64,000 bases of DNA, taken from contig JAKJHY010000026.1 in assembly GCA_021648845.1 (NCBI GenBank), positions 16,773 to 80,772 of the forward strand, given 5' to 3'. Positions 8,012-17,468 of this stretch are shown piece after piece (the stretch's first letter is position 1; each line of letters opens with the position of its first letter). The stretch is from Mycobacterium sp. MBM. GTDB lineage: Bacteria > Actinomycetota > Actinomycetes > Mycobacteriales > Mycobacteriaceae. The notes below the pieces were generated by a model. That model was not told the origin of the DNA and did no database searches. It saw only the letters and a program-made list of their open reading frames with translations. The position numbers and the translations under genes were made by a program.

Positions 8012-9378
8012 ACCTCACCATGACGATCCTCAGCCTGCTGGCGTTCATCCTGCTGACGGCGGGAACCGCGCTGTTCGTGGCGGCCGAGTTCGCCCTGACC
8101 GCGCTGGAACGAAGCATCGTCGAGTCCAACGCCCGCGCCGGGGGGCGACGCGACCAGTTCGTGCTCAAGGCGCACCGCACGTTGAGCTTCCAACTGTCCG
8201 GAGCCCAGCTCGGGATCTCCATCACCACCCTGGCCACCGGTTATCTGGCCGAACCCGTGGTCGCCCGGCTGCTCTACACACCGCTGACCGCACTGCGCAT
8301 CCCGGCCGCCTGGGTAAGCCCGATCGCACTGGCGCTGGCGCTGCTGATCGCCACCTCGGTCTCGATGATCTTCGGTGAACTGGTCCCCAAGAATCTCGCC
8401 GTCGCCAAACCGCTGCCCACCGCACGGTTCGCCGCCGCACCGCAGTGGTACTTCTCGACGCTGTTCACCCCGGTGATCAAGGCCACCAACGGCACCGCCA
8501 ACTGGATCCTGCGCCGGATGGGCATCGAACCGGCCGAGGAGTTGCGCTCGGCACGATCCCCGCAGGAACTGGTATCGCTCGTGCGCACCTCGGCACGCAG
8601 CGGTGCGCTGGACGCCGACACCGCCGTCCTGGTCGACCGCTCACTGCAGTTCGGGGACCGCTCCGCCGAGGAGCTGATGACCCCGCGGTCGAAGATCGAA
8701 TCGCTGGAACTCGAGGACACCGTGGCCGACCTGTTGGCCGCCGCGGTCCGCACCGGCTACTCCAGATTCCCCATCGTCGACGGCGACCTCGACCAGACCG
8801 TCGGCATGGTGCACGTCAAGCAGGTTTTCGAGGTACCCCCGGAGCGGCGGGCCAGCACCCCGCTGTCCCGGCTGGCGGTGCCGGTACCGACCGTGCCCTC
8901 CACCCTGGACGGCGACGCCGTGATGACCCAGATCCGCGGCAACGGCATCCAGACCGCCATGGTCGTCGACGAGTACGGCGGTACCGCCGGGATGGTCACC
9001 TTCGAGGACCTCATCGAGGAGATCGTCGGCGATGTGCGCGACGAGCACGACGACGCCACCCCGGATGTCGTGCAGAGCCGGGCCGGCTGGGAGGTTTCCG
9101 GGCTGCTGCGCATCGACGAGGTCGATTCCGAGACGCCGTTCCGGGCGCCCGAAGGCGATTACGAAACGATCGGGGGCCTGGTCCTGGAAAAACTCGGGCA
9201 TATCCCCGAGGTCGGCGAAACCGTGGAGCTGACCGAATTCGACCCGGACAAACCCGGGGAGGACCCCGTGCACTGGCAGGCCCGGATCCTGAAGATGGAC
9301 GGCCGCCGCATCGACCTGCTGGAGCTCGTGAAGACCGAGCCCACCGGCGAACCGACGGAGCGCACCGATGAGCGGTGA
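8008..9378 (+). CDS. CorC/HlyC-family CBS membrane protein (CNNM-like), first copy
   Basis: A 456-residue protein with an N-terminal DUF21 membrane domain (about residues 1-180, AAEFALTALERS being typical), a CBS pair (about 200-335, with YSRFPIVDGD and MVVDEYGGTAGMVTFEDL) and a C-terminal CorC_HlyC domain (about 350-440). This architecture is that of CNNM/CorC proteins linked to magnesium or cobalt efflux. It corresponds to Rv1842c. It overlaps the next gene, a paralogue, by 11 bp, so the two probably form a heteromeric unit. Confidence 0.92.
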   Translation: MNLTMTILSLLAFILLTAGTALFVAAEFALTALERSIVESNARAGGRRDQFVLKAHRTLSFQLSGAQLGISITTLATGYLAEPVVARLLYTPLTALRIPAAWVSPIALALALLIATSVSMIFGELVPKNLAVAKPLPTARFAAAPQWYFSTLFTPVIKATNGTANWILRRMGIEPAEELRSARSPQELVSLVRTSARSGALDADTAVLVDRSLQFGDRSAEELMTPRSKIESLELEDTVADLLAAAVRTGYSRFPIVDGDLDQTVGMVHVKQVFEVPPERRASTPLSRLAVPVPTVPSTLDGDAVMTQIRGNGIQTAMVVDEYGGTAGMVTFEDLIEEIVGDVRDEHDDATPDVVQSRAGWEVSGLLRIDEVDSETPFRAPEGDYETIGGLVLEKLGHIPEVGETVELTEFDPDKPGEDPVHWQARILKMDGRRIDLLELVKTEPTGEPTERTDER

Positions 9379-10420
9379 CCTGTTCGCGGTCGCGCTGACC
9401 GTGCTGCTGCTGGGTGCCAACGCCTTCTTCGTGGGCGCCGAGTTCGCGTTGATCTCGGCCCGGCGTGACCGCCTCGAGGCGCTCGCCGAGCAGGGCAAGA
9501 AGCAGGCCGTGACGGTGATGCGCGCCGCGGAAAACCTTTCCCTCATGCTGGCCGGCGCGCAGCTGGGCATCACGATCTGCTCGATCCTGCTCGGCCGGGT
9601 CGGCGAGCCCGCCGTCGCCCACCTGCTGGAGAAGCCGTTCGCCCTGCTCGGTGTCGGCGACGCCGTCTTGCACACCGTGTCGTTCATCGTGGCGCTGGCG
9701 ATCGTGGTGACGCTGCACGTGCTGCTGGGCGAAATGGTGCCGAAGAACATCGCCATCGCCGGGCCGGAGACCACCGCGATGCTGCTGGTGCCGCCATACC
9801 TGATCTATATCCGCGCGGCGCGCCCACTCATCGCGTTCTACAACTGGGCCGCCAACACCACGCTGCGGGCGATGCGGGTGGAACCCAAGGACGAACTCGA
9901 CGTCACGGTCTCCACCGTCGAACTGTCCGACATGATCGCCGAATCGCTGTCCGAAGGTCTGTTGGACCGCGAAGAGCACACCCGCTTGACCCGTGCGCTG
10001 CAGATCCGCGACCGTTGTGTGGCGGACCTGGCCATCCCACTGGACCGCATCCACGCGGTGCCGGCCGCCGCGCCGGGGTCGGGCCCCACCATCGCCGCCG
10101 TCGAACAGGCACTGTCGGAGACCGGGTACTCCCGGTTCCCGGTCGCCAACGCCGACGGCAGCTATCTGGGCTACCTGCACATCAAGGATGTGCTGCCGGT
10201 GCTCAACGAGGACCGCACGATGCTGGACTCCTCGATGGTGCGACCGCTGATCCAGATGCCCTCGACGCTGCCGCTACCCGATGCGCTGACCCGGTTGCGG
10301 CGCAACAAGAGTCATCTCGCACTGGTCACCGACGGGGGCCGGATCACCGCGATGGTGACCCTGGAAGACCTGGTGGAGGACCTGGTCGGCACCGTGCGCG
10401 ACGGGACACACCGGATCTGA
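9368..10420 (+). CDS. CorC/HlyC-family CBS membrane protein, second copy
   Basis: A 350-residue paralogue of the preceding gene, with a DUF21 membrane domain (GAEFALISARRDRLEAL at the N-terminus) and a CBS pair (YSRFPVANADGS, then MVTLEDLVEDLVGTVRD). It ends right after the CBS pair and lacks the C-terminal CorC_HlyC domain carried by its partner. This matches Rv1841c of M. tuberculosis. The coupled start inside the upstream gene suggests equal expression of the two. Transport role is inferred from the family. Confidence 0.9.
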   Translation: MSGDLFAVALTVLLLGANAFFVGAEFALISARRDRLEALAEQGKKQAVTVMRAAENLSLMLAGAQLGITICSILLGRVGEPAVAHLLEKPFALLGVGDAVLHTVSFIVALAIVVTLHVLLGEMVPKNIAIAGPETTAMLLVPPYLIYIRAARPLIAFYNWAANTTLRAMRVEPKDELDVTVSTVELSDMIAESLSEGLLDREEHTRLTRALQIRDRCVADLAIPLDRIHAVPAAAPGSGPTIAAVEQALSETGYSRFPVANADGSYLGYLHIKDVLPVLNEDRTMLDSSMVRPLIQMPSTLPLPDALTRLRRNKSHLALVTDGGRITAMVTLEDLVEDLVGTVRDGTHRI

Positions 10421-11313
10421 TGGTGACGGTGCTGCCCGAAGCGGACTGGCTGGCCCGCGAATCCGCGCACCGGCAGCGGGTGCAGCGGTTCATCGGCCCG
10501 CACCTGCAGCGGGCACAGCGCGGCGAACCGCACCCGGTGTGGGACTTCCTGTTCACCTATTACAGCCTTCGTCCACGCCAGCTGCGCCGCTGGCACCCGG
10601 GTTTCGGCGTCGCCCTGCAAGGACCTGGAGCCGACCGCTTCGCCGCCCGAACCGGCTACCGGCGCAGCGGCGACACCGTCGCGGTAACCGACGACACGCT
10701 GGCCCGCCGGCGTGGCACCGTCGCGTTCGTCGCCGATCTGCTGTCCCGCACCGCGCAGCGGCCGGCCCGTTTCAACTGTTTCGGGCTGCACGAGTGGGCG
10801 ATGGTGTACCGCTCACCGCAGGTACGCCACGCTCAGCTGCCGCTGCGGCTCGGGGCGTCCGGCACCGATGCAGTGGTCGACTCGATGCCGTTGCGATGCA
10901 GCCATTTCGACGCATTCAGATTCTTCACTCCGGCCGCGGTAGCACTCAACGGTGAGCAGTTGCGCCGCGATACCCAGCCGCTCAACGAGCAGCCGGGCTG
11001 CATTCACGCGGCGATGGACTGCTACAAATGGGCCTACAAGTTGGGCCCCCTGGTGCCCTCGGAGCTGGTGATGGACTGCCTGGAATTGGCCGCCGACGCC
11101 CGCGTCGTCGATATGTGTGCCAGCCCATACGACCTGACCGGCTATGGTTTCGAGCCGATTACCATCGAGACCGCAGCCGGCCGCGCCGAGTACGTCAAGG
11201 CGCAGCAGGACATCGCCGAACGAGCCGCGCCGCTGCGCGCGGAATTGGCTCGCCGGTGTGACCTGCTGCTCACACGGTCCGCCGCGCGATCACCGGTAGT
11301 TACCGGCGGGTAA
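10420..11313 (+). CDS. Conserved actinobacterial protein commonly labelled 3-methyladenine DNA glycosylase
   Basis: A 297-residue soluble protein starting at ATG 10420, whose first base is the last base of the upstream stop (TGATG). Highly conserved-looking segments are DFLFTYYSLRP, FNCFGLHEWAMVYR, SHFDAFRFFTP, CIHAAMDCYKWAYKLGP and ASPYDLTGYGF. Databases often call this family a 3-methyladenine DNA glycosylase, but I see neither a helix-hairpin-helix glycosylase motif nor an AAG-type fold signature, so the name is doubtful. Rich in Cys, His and Trp, it looks like an enzyme. It is coupled to the CorC genes and precedes glcB. Confidence 0.75.
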   Translation: MVTVLPEADWLARESAHRQRVQRFIGPHLQRAQRGEPHPVWDFLFTYYSLRPRQLRRWHPGFGVALQGPGADRFAARTGYRRSGDTVAVTDDTLARRRGTVAFVADLLSRTAQRPARFNCFGLHEWAMVYRSPQVRHAQLPLRLGASGTDAVVDSMPLRCSHFDAFRFFTPAAVALNGEQLRRDTQPLNEQPGCIHAAMDCYKWAYKLGPLVPSELVMDCLELAADARVVDMCASPYDLTGYGFEPITIETAAGRAEYVKAQQDIAERAAPLRAELARRCDLLLTRSAARSPVVTGG

Positions 11314-11340
11314 ACTAGGCCGACTGCTAAGGGAGGAAAC

Positions 11341-13524
11341 ATGACCGAGCGCGTGACGGTGGGAAACCTGCGGGTTGCCAAGGTTCTGCACGACTTCATC
11401 ACGACCGAAGCGCTGCCCGGCACCGGGCTGGATCCCGACAGCTTCTGGGCCGGTGTGGACAAGGTGGTCACCGACCTCACACCCGCGAACCAGGATCTCC
11501 TGGCGCGCCGCGATGACCTGCAGGCACAGATCGACAAGTGGCACCGCGCCCGCGTCATCGGGCCCTTCGACGCCGCCGAGTACAAGCAGTTCCTCACCGA
11601 TATCGGTTACCTGACCGCGCAACCGGACGATTTCACCGTCACCACCTCCGGTGTGGACGCCGAGATCACCAGCACCGCCGGCCCGCAGCTGGTGGTGCCC
11701 ATCCTCAACGCCCGGTTCGCGCTCAACGCCGCCAACGCCCGCTGGGGATCGCTGTACGACGCGCTGTACGGCACCGACGTCATCTCCGATGAGGGCGGCG
11801 CCGAGGCCGGCGGCTCGTACAACAAGATCCGCGGTGACAAGGTCATCGCCTACGCCCGCGCCTTCCTCGACGAGGCGGTGCCGCTCGCCGAGGGTTCCTG
11901 GGCCGACATCACCGAGGTCAAGATCGATGACGGGCGGCTCGTGCCGGCCCTGGCCGATCCGTCGGCATTCGTCGGCTACACCGGCGAGCTGGGCTCGGCG
12001 TCCTGGTCGGTGCTGCTCGAGCACAACGGCCTGCACATCGAGATCCTCATCGACCCGTCCTCGCCGGTCGGGGCGACCGACAGGGCCGGCATCAAGGATG
12101 TCGTGCTGGAGTCGGCGATCACCACCATCATGGACTTCGAGGACTCGGTGGCCGCCGTCGACGCCGAGGACAAGGTGCTCGGTTACCGCAACTGGCTCGG
12201 CCTCAACCGCGGTGATCTGGCCGAAGAGGTCAGCAAGGGCGGCAAGTCCTTCACCCGGGTGCTGAACCCGGACCGGGTGTTCACCACCCCGGACGGCGAG
12301 GGTGAGCTGACATTGCCGGGGCGCAGCCTGCTGTTCGTCCGCAATGTCGGGCATCTGATGACCAACGACGCCATCGTCTTCGACAATGACGGCGCCGACG
12401 GACCCGAAGTCCCCGAGGGCATCCAGGACGCCCTGTTCACCGGCCTGATCGCCATCCACGGTCTCAAGGAGGGTGAGCAGAACGGCCCCTACCGCAATTC
12501 GCGGACCGGCTCGGTCTACATCGTCAAGCCCAAGATGCACGGCCCCGACGAGGTCGCGTTCACCTGTGAGCTGTTCAGCCGGGTGGAAGACGTCCTCGGC
12601 CTGCCGCAGGCCACGCTGAAGGTCGGCATCATGGACGAGGAGCGCCGCACCACGCTGAACCTGAAGGCGTGTATCAAGGCCGCCGCCGACCGGGTGGTGT
12701 TCATCAACACCGGCTTCCTGGACCGCACCGGCGACGAGATCCACACTTCGATGGAGGCCGGCCCGATGATCCGTAAGGGCGCCATGAAATCGCAGCCCTG
12801 GATCAAGGCCTACGAGGACAACAACGTCGATGTCGGCCTGGCCACCGGGCTGTCCGGGCGCGCCCAGATCGGCAAGGGCATGTGGGCGATGACCGACCTG
12901 ATGGCCGATATGGTCGAGCAGAAGATCGGCCAGCCCCGGGCCGGCGCCACCACCGCGTGGGTGCCCTCCCCGACGGCGGCCACCCTGCACGCCATGCACT
13001 ACCACCAGGTCGACGTGGCCGCGGTCCAGGCCGAACTCGCGGGCAAGACGCGCGCCACCGTCGACGAACTGCTGACCATCCCGTTGGCCGGCGAGCTGGC
13101 CTGGTCCCCCGACGAGATCCACGAGGAAGTCGACAACAACTGCCAGTCCATCCTGGGTTACGTGGTGCGCTGGGTCGACGCCGGCGTCGGCTGCTCCAAG
13201 GTGCCCGATATCCACAATGTGGCGCTGATGGAAGACCGTGCCACCCTGCGCATCTCCAGCCAGCTGTTGGCGAACTGGCTGCATCACGGCGTCATCACCG
13301 AAGCCGATGTCAAGGCCAGCCTGCGCCGGATGGCCGCGGTCGTCGACGAGCAGAACGCCGGTGACCCCGACTACCTGCCGATGGCCCCCGACCCGGAGGC
13401 CAGCATCGCCTTCCAGGCGGCCCAGGAGCTGATCCTGTCCGGGACCCGGCAGCCCAGCGGCTACACCGAGCCGATCCTGCACCGCCGCCGCCGCGAGTTC
13501 AAGGCGCGTGCCGCGGGCCAGTGA
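11341..13524 (+). CDS. glcB: Malate synthase G
   Basis: Condenses glyoxylate with acetyl-CoA to malate in the glyoxylate shunt, needed for growth on fatty acids and sterols. The 727-residue length fits the monomeric G isoform. Diagnostic segments are TIMDFEDSVAAVDAEDKV, KPKMHGPDEVAFT, KVGIMDEERRTTLNLKAC and TAWVPSPTAATLHAMHYH. GGGAGG lies 5 nt before the ATG. It stands alone in a 27-bp gap after the glycosylase-labelled gene and corresponds to Rv1837c. Confidence 0.98.
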   Translation: MTERVTVGNLRVAKVLHDFITTEALPGTGLDPDSFWAGVDKVVTDLTPANQDLLARRDDLQAQIDKWHRARVIGPFDAAEYKQFLTDIGYLTAQPDDFTVTTSGVDAEITSTAGPQLVVPILNARFALNAANARWGSLYDALYGTDVISDEGGAEAGGSYNKIRGDKVIAYARAFLDEAVPLAEGSWADITEVKIDDGRLVPALADPSAFVGYTGELGSASWSVLLEHNGLHIEILIDPSSPVGATDRAGIKDVVLESAITTIMDFEDSVAAVDAEDKVLGYRNWLGLNRGDLAEEVSKGGKSFTRVLNPDRVFTTPDGEGELTLPGRSLLFVRNVGHLMTNDAIVFDNDGADGPEVPEGIQDALFTGLIAIHGLKEGEQNGPYRNSRTGSVYIVKPKMHGPDEVAFTCELFSRVEDVLGLPQATLKVGIMDEERRTTLNLKACIKAAADRVVFINTGFLDRTGDEIHTSMEAGPMIRKGAMKSQPWIKAYEDNNVDVGLATGLSGRAQIGKGMWAMTDLMADMVEQKIGQPRAGATTAWVPSPTAATLHAMHYHQVDVAAVQAELAGKTRATVDELLTIPLAGELAWSPDEIHEEVDNNCQSILGYVVRWVDAGVGCSKVPDIHNVALMEDRATLRISSQLLANWLHHGVITEADVKASLRRMAAVVDEQNAGDPDYLPMAPDPEASIAFQAAQELILSGTRQPSGYTEPILHRRRREFKARAAGQ

Positions 13525-13570
13525 CTAGACTTCGGCGGGGCATTCGACACGACGAGCTAAGAGGGTAGGG

Positions 13571-15679
13571 ATGGGCAGGCACAGCATTCCCGACCCCGAC
13601 GACACCGGCGACCGGACCCCCCAGGGGCCGGACGCCGGTTACGGGTCGGACGCCGCCGGGAGCGGCTCCGGTTTCGGTGACTTCGGTGCCGACGCAGGCG
13701 AATACGGTCCCGACGACTACCGCTACGACGACGATGCGGCCGGTTCCGGCTATGGCGACACCGGCGACGCCGGTTACGGCGACCATGACGCCGGTCCCGG
13801 CTACGGCGACCATGACGCCGGTCCCGGCTACGGCGACCATGACGCCGGTCCCGGCTATGACGAGCCCCCGCCGGCACCGCGCGGGTTCCCCGCCGTTGCC
13901 GACGAAGACCAACCCACCCAGGCGTTCTCGGTCACCGGCCGCCAACGCACCTACGACAGCGGTGAGTGGACGGGCAGTCACCGCGCGGTGACGCCCGGCC
14001 GGCGCAAGGTCAGCCCGGTCGTCATCGGTGCGCTCGTCACCGTCGTCGTGGTGGTCGGCGTTGTCATCCTGTGGCGCTTCTTCGGTGATGCGCTGTCCAA
14101 CCGCAGTCAGGCCTCGGCGGATCGCTGCGTGGAAGGTGAGGTGACCGTAGCGGTCGTCGCCGATCCGGCGATCGCCGATCAGGTCGGCGCCCTCGCCAAG
14201 CAGTACAGCGAGACCGCGGACCCGGTGGGTGACCGCTGTGTGCAGGTGGCGGTCAAGGCCGCGGACTCCACCGCGGTGATCAACGGTTTCGGCGAGACCT
14301 GGCCCGGTGATCTGGGCGAGCGCCCGGCACTGTGGATACCGGCCAGTTCGATGTCGGCAGCACGGCTGGAAACCGCCAGTGGCGGCAAGACCGTCATCGA
14401 CAGCCGCCCGCTGGTGAGCTCGCCCATCGTGCTCGCCGTCCGGCCCGAGCTCAAAGCCGCACTGGGCCAGCAGAGCTGGTCGGGCCTGCCGGGATTGCAG
14501 AGCGATCCGGCCGCGTTGGACGGACTCAACCTGCCGGGCTGGGGCGCACTCAAATTGTCCCTGCCGCTCACCGACAACAGCGATGCCGCCTATCTGGCCG
14601 CAGAGGCGGTGGCCGCCGCGTCGGCGCCCGCCGGCGCGCCGAGTTCTGCCGGCGCGGGAGCCGCGCTGCGGCTGCTCGCCGGGCAACCCGAGTTGGCCGA
14701 CACCGCGGCCTCGACCGCGCTCGATGCTCTCGTCGACGCGGCCGACCCGGCGACCGCGCCCGTGCACGCCGTCGCCACCACCGAACAGAAGCTCGTCCAG
14801 CGCGGTGCCGATTTGCCCGACGCGGCCAGCGTGCTCAGCGCCTGGACCCCGTCGGGACCGGCCGCGGTCGCCGACTTCCCCGCGGTGCTGCTCAGCGGTG
14901 ATTGGCTGTCCAAGGAACAGCTCACCGCGGCAAGCGAGTTCGACCGGTTCATGCGCAAACCCGAGCAACTCGCCGAGCTCGCCAAGGCCGGCTTCCGCGT
15001 CGAGGGGGTCGCCCCGCCGAGCAGTCCGGTCACCGATTTCCCCGCGCTCGCGCAACCGCTTTCGGTCGGCGATCCAGCGTCCCGCGCGGCGCTGGCGGCC
15101 CAGCTGACCGCACCCGCCCAGGGGGGCACCGTCACGGTGATGCTGGGGCAGGCGACGCCCGGACTGACCGATGTCGCCAATACACTCAACGATCGACTGC
15201 AGCAACTGCCCCCCGCAGCGGCGGTGGGATTGTGGACCTTCGACGGTGTGGCCGGTCGTTCGGCGATCACCACCGGTCCGCTCGGTGACGATGTCGGCGG
15301 CACCCCGCGGTCGGCGGCGCTGGGTTCGAGCCTGCAGTCCCAGGGCGGCTCAGCGAGCGGGGCGGTGTCCTTCACCACGCTGCGACTCGTCTATGCCGAG
15401 GCACTGGCCAACTTCCGCGCCGGCGAACCGAATTCGGTGCTGGTGGTCACTTCGGGCCCGCACACCGACCGCAGCCTGGACGGCCCCGGACTGATCTCCT
15501 ATATCCAGGGCGCGGTGGACCCTCAGCGCCCGGTGGCGGTGAACGTCATCGACGTGGGCGACGATCCGGACCGGTCGACGTGGGAAGAGGTGGCGCGGGC
15601 GAGCGGCGGCCAATACCGCAATGTGCCCGGCCCGAACGATCCCGGTCTGGCAGACGCGGTGGCCGCGTTCGTGGCCTGA
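13571..15679 (+). CDS. Large membrane-anchored envelope protein with vWA-like C-terminus
   Basis: A 702-residue protein corresponding to Rv1836c. Residues 1-145 form a Gly/Asp/Tyr-rich cytoplasmic region with a triple nonapeptide repeat. One membrane segment lies at about residues 150-170 (VVIGALVTVVVVVGVVILW). The large outside part includes a region like bacterial solute-binding proteins (about 185-480) and a C-terminal von Willebrand factor A-like domain ending near residue 700 (MLGQATPGLTDVANT, later LVVTSGPHTDRSLDGPG). The canonical DxSxS metal site is not evident. Function is unknown; binding at the cell envelope is an inference. Confidence 0.8.
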   Translation: MGRHSIPDPDDTGDRTPQGPDAGYGSDAAGSGSGFGDFGADAGEYGPDDYRYDDDAAGSGYGDTGDAGYGDHDAGPGYGDHDAGPGYGDHDAGPGYDEPPPAPRGFPAVADEDQPTQAFSVTGRQRTYDSGEWTGSHRAVTPGRRKVSPVVIGALVTVVVVVGVVILWRFFGDALSNRSQASADRCVEGEVTVAVVADPAIADQVGALAKQYSETADPVGDRCVQVAVKAADSTAVINGFGETWPGDLGERPALWIPASSMSAARLETASGGKTVIDSRPLVSSPIVLAVRPELKAALGQQSWSGLPGLQSDPAALDGLNLPGWGALKLSLPLTDNSDAAYLAAEAVAAASAPAGAPSSAGAGAALRLLAGQPELADTAASTALDALVDAADPATAPVHAVATTEQKLVQRGADLPDAASVLSAWTPSGPAAVADFPAVLLSGDWLSKEQLTAASEFDRFMRKPEQLAELAKAGFRVEGVAPPSSPVTDFPALAQPLSVGDPASRAALAAQLTAPAQGGTVTVMLGQATPGLTDVANTLNDRLQQLPPAAAVGLWTFDGVAGRSAITTGPLGDDVGGTPRSAALGSSLQSQGGSASGAVSFTTLRLVYAEALANFRAGEPNSVLVVTSGPHTDRSLDGPGLISYIQGAVDPQRPVAVNVIDVGDDPDRSTWEEVARASGGQYRNVPGPNDPGLADAVAAFVA
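13772..13852 (+). repeat. Triple 27-bp in-frame repeat coding GYGDHDAGP
   Basis: Three consecutive 27-bp units encode GYGDHDAGP three times in the cytoplasmic tail of the envelope protein; units 2 and 3 are identical and unit 1 differs by one silent base (GGT for GGC). Near identity at DNA level implies recent expansion or slippage. The peptide is acidic and aromatic, typical of disordered tails. Confidence 0.9.
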
Positions 15680-15684
15680 GCCCG

Positions 15685-16560
15685 TCAGTTCCGGCGCAGC
15701 GCGCAGAGCACCCCGAAGTGGTCGGAGGGGAACACCCGCGGCATTGCCGGCGAGATCGGCTCGCGCCCCAACAGCTCGATCGACTCCGGGGTCCAGCGCT
15801 CCCCTTTGAGCAAGACCCGGTCGAACCGGACGTGGCGGTGCTTGTCCTTCATGTCGAACCGCATGTGGTTGATCGTGGTGTCCTCGGTGTATCCGGGTTC
15901 GCCGGGACGAAGCATCGGCCAGACGTCCCGATAGGCCGTGTCGATGATGCCGGCCTCGCGATCGCGGATGTTGAAATCACCCAGCACCACCGCGTTCTCG
16001 GCGTTCCGCACGGATCCGCAGATCAGCCCGAGTTGGCGGGCGCGCAGCGGCGCCGAGGCCTTTCCGCTTTCGAGGTGGACGCCGACCACGATCAGCCGCT
16101 CGCCGTCGACGGTGAGCTGCGCGGTCAGGTATCCGCGTGACAACCGGGTGGGTAGCCGGGTGTAGGTGACGCGGTCGACGGGGACGCGGGACAGCAGCAG
16201 CATACCGTAATTACCGCGGCGCCCGCCGACGATCGCCGCACTGCGGTAATGCTCCCGGATCCACGGCTGTTGCAGGAACAGCGTGCGGGCGGCGGGCGTG
16301 ACCTCTTGAAAGACCATGATATCGGGGGTTTCCCGGGACAGCAGGTCGGCGATGGCGCCGTGACGCTGATCGGCGTGCTCCTCGTTGAACCAGATGTTGT
16401 ATGTGCTCACCACCAAGCGGTGGACGTCGCAGCGCTCGCCGGTGCCACGGTCGGTGACCCACCGCCGCCGACCATGATCGAACCGCAGCACGGGCACCGT
16501 CGTCGGGCGACCGAAGATGCGCTGCCACAGCCGATCCATGTGGCCCAAGCTACCGCTCAC
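15685..16560 (-). CDS. Endonuclease/exonuclease/phosphatase-family (TDP2-like) enzyme
   Basis: A 291-residue metal-dependent phosphodiesterase of the EEP superfamily. Motifs in order are STYNIWFNEEHADQR, the metal-binding Glu in MVFQEVTP, VHLESGK, GDFNIRD and SDHFGVL, a pattern close to tyrosyl-DNA phosphodiesterase 2. Substrate could be DNA, RNA or a phospholipid head group. GTG 16560 overlaps the stop of the hydrolase gene (GTGA), while an internal ATG at 16539 is an alternative. It is the last gene of the gcvP transcription unit and converges with the envelope-protein gene at a 5-bp gap. Confidence 0.82.
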   Translation of the reverse strand: MSGSLGHMDRLWQRIFGRPTTVPVLRFDHGRRRWVTDRGTGERCDVHRLVVSTYNIWFNEEHADQRHGAIADLLSRETPDIMVFQEVTPAARTLFLQQPWIREHYRSAAIVGGRRGNYGMLLLSRVPVDRVTYTRLPTRLSRGYLTAQLTVDGERLIVVGVHLESGKASAPLRARQLGLICGSVRNAENAVVLGDFNIRDREAGIIDTAYRDVWPMLRPGEPGYTEDTTINHMRFDMKDKHRHVRFDRVLLKGERWTPESIELLGREPISPAMPRVFPSDHFGVLCALRRN

Positions 16561-17459
16561 AGCTGAAGCAGACCGAGCGCCTCCCAGCCGAACAATTCCG
16601 GAACCTCCACCTGCGGATAGTGCCCGACATCGGCCAACTCGACCACCGGGGCCGCCGGGCGCAGTTCACACAGACCGGCCAGGACATTGACCGTCGCCAC
16701 CGGATCCTGCAGTCCCCACAAGAATCCCAGCGGTTTCTGCCACGTACTGATCGCCCCGTGCCAGCGCGCGGCATAACGTACCCGCTCGTCGAGATATGCG
16801 CACAACAGGTGCATGATGCGGTGACCGTCGTTGTGCGACAGCAGGGCCCACTGCGCCTGCGCCTCCTGCGGCGTCAGCGGGTGCGCGGCACTGAACAGCC
16901 GGCCGAAGCCACGCACGAATCCGGCCCGGCCGGTCAGCCGGGACAGCACGGGGCCCAGCGGTCCGCGCAGCACCTTCTGCGAGGGGCGCAGACTGGCCCG
17001 TTCCAGGATGACACTGCCGTTGGTCAACACGGCCGAACGCAAATCGAAGGGCAACTGCCCGTCGACATCGCGGGCCAGCAGCTCAGTGGCCACCGAGGTG
17101 CCCATATCGTGGGCGACCATCGAGACCGGTCCGGTGGTGGTCTGCGCCAACACCTCCTGCACCAGGTCGGCCTGCTCCAGCAGGCTGTACCGGTACGGAC
17201 TGCGCCGATTCCCTGGTCGCTGCGCTGTTGCCCACCGAGGCTTGTCCGACAGACCGAAGCCCAGGAAATCCATCGTCACCCATGGCCGCCCGCCCAGTGC
17301 GCCGACCACGTTGCGGTAGTCGAAGGAGCTCGACGGAAACCCGTGCAGCAGAAGGACCGTCGGCCCCGTACCGGGCGCGGACCGGACGAACAGCGAACCG
17401 GCCGAGGTGTTCAGGAAGCGGCCGCCATCGGCCCAGGTCTGCACATCTGCGGGTAGCAC
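16557..17459 (-). CDS. Alpha/beta hydrolase (haloalkane dehalogenase/epoxide hydrolase type; lipZ-like by position)
   Basis: A 300-residue alpha/beta hydrolase. The oxyanion motif LLLHGFPSSSFDYRNV and the nucleophile elbow VAHDMGTSVA carry an aspartate rather than a serine, as in epoxide hydrolases and haloalkane dehalogenases; FLGFGLSDKP is another family mark. The catalytic His lies in the C-terminal DVGHYPQVE. It begins 9 bp after gcvP at GTG 17459, so it is co-transcribed under the glycine riboswitch. M. tuberculosis has lipZ (Rv1834) in a comparable place; despite that name the Asp nucleophile argues against a classical lipase. Confidence 0.82.
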   Translation of the reverse strand: MLPADVQTWADGGRFLNTSAGSLFVRSAPGTGPTVLLLHGFPSSSFDYRNVVGALGGRPWVTMDFLGFGLSDKPRWATAQRPGNRRSPYRYSLLEQADLVQEVLAQTTTGPVSMVAHDMGTSVATELLARDVDGQLPFDLRSAVLTNGSVILERASLRPSQKVLRGPLGPVLSRLTGRAGFVRGFGRLFSAAHPLTPQEAQAQWALLSHNDGHRIMHLLCAYLDERVRYAARWHGAISTWQKPLGFLWGLQDPVATVNVLAGLCELRPAAPVVELADVGHYPQVEVPELFGWEALGLLQL

Positions 17460-17468
17460 CGGGTCAGG

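Noticed and set aside
11290..13482. Minus-strand ORF of 730 codons across glcB.
   Set aside because: Shadow of malate synthase, whose conserved motifs are on the plus strand. High-GC third positions keep the opposite frame open.
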